A DNA stretch of 64,000 nt from Tillus elongatus (taxonomy: Eukaryota; Arthropoda; Insecta; Coleoptera; Cleridae): contig OZ023267.1 of NCBI GenBank assembly GCA_964006375.1, forward strand, positions 21,635,739 to 21,699,738. Direction: 5' to 3'. Under the pieces are notes generated by a model that saw only the letters and a program-made list of their open reading frames with translations, was not told the DNA's origin and made no database searches. Below are positions 54,881-64,000 of the stretch, in pieces. A program made the position numbers and the translations under genes. How positions within the stretch are numbered: position 1 is the stretch's first letter; each line of letters opens with the position of its first letter.

Positions 54881-56218
54881 TATATAAAATTGTGGAAATA
54901 CTTTCGACTACCCTCTTTAATTTCTTAAAACTGTTTTGCTTTCTAATACCAAATTCTCCTGTTAAATACCAGATTCATTAAAATTATTATAGTATTAACG
55001 AATGCATCAAGAATATATTTTCAACTGGGGCTCAAATTTGATTTTTTTTTTTTGAAAACGCTGGGATTTAGTCAAAGAAAACCCTATTATCATTCGCCAT
55101 AATGTTTCCTAGTATTCGAAGTATATATAACTAACGAGTGTTCCATTAACAAATATATATGTATGATATGTATCTCTTTGTGAACTCTTGTATAAGTAAC
55201 AATATGTTTAGATTGTACCTCTAACCACGTTGGAGAAAAAAAAATTCAATTTATTTTACAGATTCCCGGATGAAGACCGTATACGTATACAATGTGTCCC
55301 AGAATGGCTTGTCTATACAGAGATCTAGGCTCCTGTTATAGCTGCAGCAAAGGTTAAATAGGGAAAGTTTTAGAGGAAGTTTAGTGTATTCAATATGCGG
55401 TTTCAGATTTACGATTGGTCAAAACAAAATCAGTTTATTTCTGCATAAAATTTAAAGTTTTGGAATAAATCTGAGAGTTAATAGAAAACAAATGTGCTGA
55501 AGAATAATTAGGATGAAGATGTTGAGATTATCAGAACATAAAGGCAATGATTGGAAACTTTAGATGGCAGTAGAAGTGGCAAAAATGTGAATCTCGTTTA
55601 GTACGTCAAAATTTAAAGTTTCTGCAATTCAGAAAATTCAATATCAAGTATTTGTGAAAGAAATCATTTATAAATTATGTCATTTTATACAACACAAGTC
55701 ATACTAGACTTATTGTATCAGACGTACTGTAAAATGTAAAACAATAAAGGATAGTATAGTACGGTATATCGCCGAAAAACAGAAAATTGCGGATTTCGTT
55801 TTTCGCCAGTAAACTCGAAACGGTCAAATTGACAGCTGTGACATTATTCGGACACTTTTTTAAGGCTAATAAGATGGCGTTGATCACATGTCTCTATCGT
55901 CTTTGTTATCCAGCAACCCGCCTCAAATTTCATTTTTCTTATAGCCGCCATATCGGATTTTCCGATTTGTGTAAAGAGCGTAAAATTCCCACTCTACTGC
56001 ATAAAAGATTTAAGTATTATCGCAATATAACACTTCGTTAAGTAAGGTCTTATCTTTTTCTAAGGATTCCATGTTTTAGTTGTCAGAAAATTGGGCTTTT
56101 AAAAGTTAAAAATTTTTTCCATCTAAGGAGGCTTTGCCTTTGACGTTAAATAATTCAAAGTGTCAATGTTGTCACATTAAAATCGTACATCTGACACGTA
56201 AATCGTCGAAAACCGTTG
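54881..56218. other. No gene recognised
   Basis: AT-rich. At 55820-55960, CAAATTGACAGCTGTGACAT and AAGATGGCG resemble motifs seen near insect promoters, but no gene follows. GTGTCCCAGAATGGC (55294) resembles a transposon end. Confidence 0.4.
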
Positions 56219-56221
56219 AAA

Positions 56222-56790
56222 ATGGCCGGTATTCCCTATTCAAACGAAGAAAAGTTTGACATGTTAGCGGTGTACTTGCAGTCACACCGAAACGACGACA
56301 TTACGTCAGCAAGGTATTTGGAGATGCACCCCGAACAACGGTAGCTTCATAAAACCAAATTCTGAAAAATCGTAGTTAATTTAAGTAACCATGGGGTCTT
56401 TGAATAATATAGAGGCTGTCAACGAAAACTCTAGTACATCGGTGAGAACTGTAGAACGGGAAATTCATGTGTCAAAATCAAGGAAACACATAGGTTTAAA
56501 AAAGAACAGGTCCCATATATACAAACCCACAATAGTTCAAGGACTTAAGAAAACTGATTTTCAAAGACGAATTCGCTTCTTTGATTGATATACTAGGAAG
56601 CGTAATGAAAATCAGGATTTTGTTAATCATGTCTTGTGGTCCGATGAGAGTGGGTTTACGAATTACGGAGTTTTTAATAAGCACAGCACTGGGCTGTGGA
56701 AAATCCTTACGAAGTGCCTGAGCGACGTCTGCAAACCAGATTTGGAATTAACATTTGGTGTGGGATCATTGGTAATTTAATCTAACTTAA
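56222..56790 (+). pseudogene. Mariner-superfamily transposase relic, N-terminal half
   Basis: The ATG at 56222 starts MAGIPYSNEEKFDMLAVYLQ and SHRNDDITSARYLEMHPEQR, a DUF4817-like N-terminus, with a stop just after. Further blocks: TSVRTVEREIHVSKSRKHIG (third helix region, open 56391-56588), QDFVNHVLWSDESGFTNYG (first catalytic D, in a shifted frame), and NPYEVPERRLQTRFGINIWC ending near GIIGN. The C-terminal half is absent. Confidence 0.85.
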
Positions 56791-58073
<1,283 letters not shown>

Positions 58074-58182
58074 ATGATTTATATGCGTGTACTTTACTGC
58101 CCCCCGTTTATGGGCGTCAATTATAATGATTTATATGTTTATTACTTTTAATGGTGTTTATTGTATAAGATTTTAGGTGTAG

Positions 58183-58183
<1 letters not shown>

Positions 58184-58261
<78 letters not shown>
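58184..58261. repeat. (TA)n microsatellite
   Basis: About 78 bp, only 114 bp after the previous tract. The spacer includes CCCCCCGTTTATGGGCG. Confidence 0.97.
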
Positions 58262-58264
<3 letters not shown>

Positions 58265-59795
58265 GGGCGCCTTTAAATTTATTTATTTATGGATTATAGG
58301 GTTTCACTGTATTATTCAATTTAATGTGTAACTCAAATTATGACCCGTTTAAATACCTATATGTATATATGTAAGTAATATTTTTGTTACTTTTAAGAAT
58401 TATAACCAATATTAACAGATTTATGTTTAATATTAACTTGAATAAATTTACCTTTGTTATTTAATTTGTTTTCTTCTTACTTAATCCACGGCTTTATGTA
58501 GGCTCGATTCTGCAGGGATGTAGTATGATCAAATGAAAATTCTCACCTTAAACCTATTACCTAAATTTTCTGTAAAGGTTTCTTAAAATTATGTACGTTG
58601 ATAGGAAATCAAACCACAAAATATCTCAATTTAACAACTTATTTTCTATTAATGATTGTTTTATACTTTAACAGATTTACCACAATATAAACAATTTTAG
58701 ATAGCATTTGAGATTTACATTAATATCTTACTGGATCCTCTAATTTAAATATTGGCCATTCAATTTTATTATTTACTTTTGAAACAAGTTTGTAGTTCGA
58801 ACTGACTTTAAATATGCCGCTATAGTCTTCTGCAAACTCCTATCCTGTTCCTATAGCAACGGCTTTGATGCCAAAATGGTTGATGTTTGATTATTTAATA
58901 TTTTTAAGAGGATATCGTAACGACATCTATGGAGATTTACTTGAGTCTCTTTATTTAACGTTCTAAATTATACTTATATTTATATTCTTGACGCAAATGA
59001 CATTTAGAGGGTTGTAAAATTCTTATTGACAATTGTGTTATTAGTTTGAGTTATTTCTGTTTAAAGTTGCGATAATTATATTTATATTTCAACTGTATTA
59101 ATAAATACCTTGGCGTCGGTGACGGCTTCTGTTCAGATATGTATCACTTACACTCAATTATTTAATGCGTGAGGTTATTCTTGGTTGACAACACATGTTC
59201 AACAACCATGCCGACCATATACGGTACTTTTAAAACACTTTTATTGGATGTATTACAAGTTTTAATATAATTTTGGAGAATAACACAATGTATGTTTTAA
59301 AAGCGTGATGCTCGCTCTGCCATGTTAAAACGTTCTCCCTTGTTATCGAAGATGCCGGATGTGACAAATTTCTTCTCAGCCAATAAACTTTGTATTAATT
59401 TAAAATGTGCAAATTGTTTCTTCACATGGTCCAATTGTTGTTGTCTATTTACACATTAGTCAAAAAAATCATTTCCTTTGGAGTTTATGAGTTATTACTA
59501 CTGATTGATTAAAAGGGGAGTAAAAAACTGTGTTCATAAGCGCCAAGTTTAAAATTTATGTAATACTTAACCTAAAACATTGTTTACACTTTCTTAAAAT
59601 TACTTATTTAGTTCGTTGTACATATTCCTTTGCTATTGTCTTTGTTCACACATTGAAGCTAATAAGTATAATTAGTTTTGTTATAAATAAACATTTTATT
59701 CTGACTATCAAATATACATAATTTTTAAATTTTCAATTTGGTTTTAATTTTCATACTCAATGTTAAACTGCTTTAAGCTTTTTATCATAGCAATA

Positions 59796-59797
<2 letters not shown>
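58262..59797. other. No gene recognised
   Basis: AT-rich sequence with only short frames. I find no repeat pair. Confidence 0.6.

Positions 59798-59888
<91 letters not shown>
59798..59888. repeat. (TA)n microsatellite
   Basis: About 91 bp, followed by unremarkable sequence to the SINE at 60050. Confidence 0.97.
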
Positions 59889-59890
<2 letters not shown>

Positions 59891-60049
59891 GTATGTTTTT
59901 TTTAACTTGCTTCTTTTCTGAAAAAAGTTAGGCACTATATTTTTAGAGATTGTTACCTACTTAGAGTTTCAATATCCTTTTAACGCTATGTACTAAAGCC
60001 AAAAATATAGTGTGTGTGTTTTATTTCTTTAACATCGGCCTATTTCCGC

Positions 60050-60366
60050 GACTATGGCCAATAACCGACGCCAGGGAGCAGTTTCACCTCACTATCCTGG
60101 AAATGTTGCCGAACCCCTGCTTTTCTGTAAGGAGAGTAGGGATCTTTAACGTGTCCAACATCGCATGAACACGGGACCGACGGCTTTATGCCCCCTCCGA
60201 AGGGCGGAACGTGCAGACATTCAACTTGCTCAAATACAATGCCAGAACCTCGGTTGATCTTAATGTTACAGTTTGTACTGAAAAAGTGAAAGGAGTACCC
60301 TAGGATCGAACCCAGTACCCTTCGGTTCAGAGGCACACGTTTTTATCCCTGAACCACCGAGGTTCA
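60050..60366 (-). mobile_element. tRNA-derived SINE, copy 1
   Basis: On the minus strand, CCTCGGTGGTTCAGGGATAA near 60363 gives an A box (TGGTTCAGGGA) and GGGTTCGATCC near 60301 a B box, about 45-50 bp apart. After the tRNA-like head comes a block with GGTTCTGGCATTG and, further on, the inverse of ATCTTTAACGTGTCCAACAT, GGGACCGACGGCTTTATG and CCCCCTCCGAAGG. Blocks of this kind are widely conserved among invertebrate repeats. A second copy is cut by the window end. Confidence 0.75.
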
Positions 60367-60984
60367 TCAAAAAATATTGCTTGTTCCATTAGTTATTTAG
60401 TATGTAGTATTTAAGTTTATAAACTCCATTGATTTATGTAGTTCACGGATTTCATCTATATAGTGCCGAGAAATTTATTACTGCGGATATGTTTTTTACC
60501 TTTGAAATTGTATTCTCTTTTGATATTTTCAATCATCCCAAAAGTGTTTGTAGAAAGCCTTATGCCGCTTTGTCCAATCAAATGTTTTTTGTGTAATACA
60601 CAAGGCAATTCTTTTGTTTGGGTAATATAACCCATATCTAACAAACCTGTTAGGACAGTCATGTCATTTTGAGCGTAATATTTTTTCAACTGTAAACCGA
60701 ACTTTTTAAACAGATACCTTTTTAGTTAAGTTAAAAACAGAAAACGTACCTACAGATTTTGTAACAGGATTAATACCTTTGATGTTAAAGTTATAGTAGA
60801 TAAATTGTAAGAGAAGACGCCGTCTTCCAAAGTCTAAGAAACCTACACCCACAATATTAATTTTGTATGTCTTGTTCCAAAACTTTTGTCACAAATATAA
60901 GAAACACTCTTTAATTTCGCAACACGTATCTGCTGCAATGGTAGGCTGAAGATCAACCAAGGCTGCAGGGGCCACTGCAAAATT
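60367..60984 (-). other. Unrecognised minus-strand open stretch (60689-60456) in otherwise empty sequence
   Basis: The frame runs from a TTG (no ATG) and includes YYAQNDMTVLTGLLDMGYIT and GIRLSTNTFGMIENIKREYN. Composition looks protein-like and the frame is open about 30 bases further upstream. No family is recognised, and it may be part of an unknown element gene or a host exon. Confidence 0.3.
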
Positions 60985-62030
60985 CAGGAGATCGTGAAGG
61001 AGCCCATGCTTGAAATGAGGTTAGACTTCGCGAGCCGCGAATCTGCAGGGAAAACAACTATAGAGTGGAAATCCCCGACCGCGAGGCATGGCGGGAGGAG
61101 ACGCCGGACATATCACGGGATTCGCTCGTCTGGTTCATGGACGGATCCGGCGGGGAGTGTGGGACGGCGGCAGGTGTTTGTTCGGAAGGACCGAGGGTAA
61201 GTCATAGTATTTCCCTCGGAGCCCATGCAACGGTCTTTCAGACCGAAATGTACGTCATCCTGCACAACAACAAGCGGATCCTTATATCCACAGATATCCA
61301 GGCAGCCCTTAAGGCCATAAGTAGCCCAAGGGTAAATTCCTGACTGGTGAGTGAGTTCCTAGACGAGACGAGCGACCTGGCTGGGCAGAATGAGGTCCTC
61401 CTCATCTGGATGCCGGCTCACTCGGGGGTCAAAGGCAATGAAGAAGATGACAGTCTCGCGAAGAGAGGGTCAGCAGAACCACTTATGGCCCAGAACCGGC
61501 TCTGAGCGTGACAAATAGCACTGCCAAGGGAGCCTTTAAGTGCTGGGTCAGAAACCAACACAAGGTGTACTGGGCGGACTGTCCAAGGCTCAGACATGGG
61601 AAGTCAATAATTGACGAACCCAGTTCAAAGAGAGCTGTATGGCTGCTAAATCTTAGCTAAGGACAGCTCAGAAATACAACAGATCTCTTGACGGGACACA
61701 TGGCCGTCAAGAAACACCTGCATAAAATCGGGCGATTCGATGGAGACCTCGCATGCAGACTCTATAGCGAGAGGGAGGAATCAGCCCAGCACGTCTTGTG
61801 CTAGTGTAAAGCTCTGTACCGCAAAAGACAACGGATCTACGGTCAGTCTAGACCGGAGACAGAACATTATAAAACTCCACCCTACCAATCGCTGTGCAGA
61901 CTGGTTCAAGGCAGAGTGATTTTGGAATGGGTTGAGTGAAGAGATTAAGGGCGTGCACAATAGACCAAGGGATGCAGTGCTATCGGGGCGGCAAAGCCGC
62001 GGACGAACCCTGAAGGAGAAAACAAATTAC
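60985..62030 (+). pseudogene. I-like LINE fragment: RNase H and zinc finger
   Basis: Reads SLVWFMDGSGGECGTAAGV (first RNase H aspartate in MDGSGG), ATVFQTEMYVIL (E position), ILISTDIQAALKAISSPRV (D), then after a stop VLLIWMPAHSGVKGNEEDDS and LAKRGSAEPL. Further on VYWADCPRLRHGKSII (joined frames) and EREESAQHVLC, the final zinc finger, with several cysteines lost. Same family as 7930-8640. The RT is missing upstream and multiple stops are present. Confidence 0.85.
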
Positions 62031-62782
62031 AAAGGCAAGAATGCAGTTTTAAGACTCAACAGCGGGATTTAAGACTCAACAGTGGGGGTCTCTCTGTACA
62101 CCATACTAGAGGACGCTGTTCGCATCTGCCTGGCAACTAATTTATACACAGTAGTTCTAGTTTTTATTCATTTAGTTTATTCATCCGTCTGAAGACCCAT
62201 TGAACCTTTTTCTTTGGGCTGGTGTTCAAACATGAAGAATAATCATCTACCAATTTTTGACTTAATGCCAAGCTTGTATTCGACAGTTTTTTGTTTCAGA
62301 TTCACCTAGTGCAATCAAAGGAGTTCCCGATATCAGCTCGTATGTAAATTTTCATCTAAAAAAATTACAAACATGGTCAACGGGATTAAGTTTCAATGTT
62401 ATTTAGCAGTTAAAAAATGTATTATGTAGACTTAATATCTATAGACTTATCAGCTGCAATACCATATGTGAAACGCAAAGTATTTTTTATTGTAGTAATA
62501 ATCATAGTCTAACTAAATAGCTTCTATCTTACCATCGTAATAGACTTGTATTTTTTTCTTGAGAAAAAAATAAGCCTAAAGTATATATTATTTTCGAATG
62601 TATGATCAGAAATAAATAACGCTTTTCTTTTCATGAATGAATCAAGCGAATAATTATTTATCTATCATTTTATGTCAGTCTATTAAGAACATTTTAAGGC
62701 CTACTCACAATATTTATTCATGGCTTTCAAACTTCGGATGACATCTCTTTGTTTGTGTGTGTAAATAAATGTATAAAATATA
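62031..62782. other. No gene recognised
   Basis: Starts with a short duplication (AAGACTCAACAGYGGG, at about 62051 and 62070) in the LINE tail, then AT-rich sequence up to the satellite. Confidence 0.55.
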
Positions 62783-63695
62783 TGCATGTTCTCTTCCTCA
62801 AACTCAACTTGTTAAATTATGAGATATCTATTATGTTGGGTTTTGTACTTTTATGTATGTTCTCTTACTCAAACTCAACTTGTTAAATTAGGAGATATTT
62901 ATTATGTTGGGTTTTGTATTTTTATGTATGTTCTCTTAATCAGACTCAACTTGTTAAATTAGGAGATATTTATTATGTTGGGTTTTGTACTTTTGTGTGG
63001 TCTCTTACTCAGACTCAACTTGTTAAATTAGGAGATATTTATTATGTTGGGTTTTGTATTTTTATGTATGTGCTCTTACTCAAACTCAACTTGTTAAATT
63101 AGGATATATTTATTATGTTGGGTTTTGTACTTTTATGTATGTGCTCTTACTCAAACTCAACTTGTTAAATTAGGATATATTTATTATGTTGGGTTTTGTA
63201 TTTTTATGTATGTTCTCTTACTCAAACTCAACTTGTTAAATTATGATATATTTATTAGGTTGGGTTTTGTACTTTTATGTATGTTTTCTTACTCAAACTC
63301 AACTTGTTAAATTAGGAGATATTTATTATGTTGGGTTTTGTACTTTTATGTATGTGCTCTTACTCAAACTCAACTTGTTAAATTAGGAGATATTTATCAT
63401 GTTGGGTTTTGTACTTTTATGTATGTGCTCTTACTCAAACTCAACTTGTTAAATTAGGAGATATTTATTATGTTGGGTTTTGTATTTTTATGTAGGTTCA
63501 CTTACTCAAACACAACTTGTTAAATTAGGAGATATTTATTATGTTGGGTTTTGTACTTTTATGTATGTGCTCTTACTCAAACTCAACTTGCTAAATTAGG
63601 AGATATTTATTATGCTGGGTTTTGTACTTTTATATATGTGCTCTTACTCAAACTCAACTTGTTAAATTAGGAGATATTTATTATGTTGGGTTTTG
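62783..63695. repeat. 71-bp satellite array, about 13 units
   Basis: GTTGGG (once GCTGGG) occurs at 62835, 62906, 62977, 63046, 63117, 63188, 63259, 63330, 63401, 63472, 63543, 63614 and 63685. All intervals are 71 bp except one of 69. Unit words are TTGTACTTTTATGTATG, CTCTTACTCAAACTCAAC and TTGTTAAATTAGGAGATATT. Units differ by one to four bases, so the array is fairly homogeneous. Open frames through it are by-products. Confidence 0.97.
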
Positions 63696-63804
63696 AGAAT
63701 CATTTTTCTGGACAATTTTTAGAAGTAGAAATTCTCATTTTTTCTGTCTTTGTAAGTAGAAGTAAAAGGTGAAAGAGCGAGATTTACTCACTATGCTGTC
63801 AATT

Positions 63805-64000
63805 TAGCCGAACCCCTGCCTTTCTGTAAGGAGGGTAGGGATCTTTAACGTGTCAACATCGCACGGGCATGTGTCCAACGGCTTTACGCCCCCTCCGGAA
63901 CGTGCAGGCATTCAACTAGCTCAAATACAATGTTACAACCTCGGATGATATTAATTTTATAGTACGTATTTAAAAAGCGAAAGGGGGAACCATGGGAATC
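63805..64000 (-). mobile_element. tRNA-derived SINE, copy 2, cut by the window end
   Basis: Matches the 60050 copy: CCGAACCCCTGC, TCTGTAAGGAGGGTAGGGAT, ATCTTTAACGTGTC, ACGGCTTTACGCCCCCTCCG and CATTCAACTAGCTCAAATAC. The part with the A and B boxes would lie beyond the right edge. Confidence 0.75.

Noticed and set aside
62914..63310. Open frames with repeated YVCSLNQTQLVKLGDIYYVG-like words
   Set aside because: The 71-bp unit is not a multiple of three and the frame changes between units. It is satellite sequence.
62783..63695. CRISPR-like array
   Set aside because: Units are contiguous 71-bp repeats without unique spacers, and the context is eukaryotic.

Overview
This 64 kb window looks like a gene-poor, AT-rich stretch of an arthropod genome, most likely an insect. 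The evidence is the mix of transposable elements: Jockey/CR1-like and I-like LINEs, IS630-Tc1-mariner transposases of the kind common in insects, a hAT transposase of the ZMYM1-like (TTF zinc finger plus DUF4371) type, Penelope-like elements with a GIY-YIG domain, Ty3/Gypsy elements, and many long (TA)n tracts. I recognise no host protein gene, and no rRNA or tRNA gene that I would call functional. The order or species cannot be fixed from the sequence alone.

Layout. 1-0.5 kb: end of a GC-rich tandem repeat of about 168 bp. 0.54-1.45 kb: decayed mariner-like element with long inverted ends. 1.7-2.2 kb: LINE reverse transcriptase (RT) fragment. 2.4-3.7 kb: a (TA)n-centred repeat element with a 141-bp internal tandem. 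4.07-10.1 kb: a dismembered hAT element on the minus strand, cut by a small Gypsy element (4138-5918, exact 4-bp target duplication), an LTR-like tract with 99-bp tandem repeats, an I-like LINE fragment and Penelope terminal modules that carry hammerhead-ribozyme-like cores. 10.1-12.4 kb: palindromic Gypsy pol debris, a tandemly duplicated LINE scrap and a fold-back element. 13.4-21.1 kb: LINE copies on both strands and clusters of a GGATATCC palindrome. 21.8-24.3 kb: a Penelope-like element with inverted arms of over 600 bp and a 15-bp target duplication. 25.2-29.6 kb: an I-like LINE followed by mariner-type elements. 29.9-30.1 kb: a 148-bp retroposon with a 14-bp target duplication. 32.8-39.6 kb: the only intact element, a Ty3/Gypsy retrotransposon with a single 1,723-codon gag-pol frame and LTRs that differ only by about one base. 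40-45 kb and 50-51.6 kb: more copies of the (TA)n-centred family and a related miniature element. 45.2-48.4 kb: one LINE inserted head-on in another. 52-54.9 kb: a second Penelope-like copy with an RT YVDD motif, then the most complete mariner-type transposase remnant. 56.2 kb: another transposase relic. 58-60 kb: three (TA)n tracts. 60.05-60.37 kb and the right window edge: two copies of a tRNA-derived SINE. 61-62 kb: an I-like LINE. 62.8-63.7 kb: a 71-bp satellite of about 13 units.

Almost all coding remnants carry stops and frameshifts, so the region mainly records successive insertions. The two points most worth following are the intact, apparently very young Gypsy copy and the Penelope terminal modules with repeated hammerhead-like motifs. 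Boundaries of decayed elements are approximate unless a target duplication is given.
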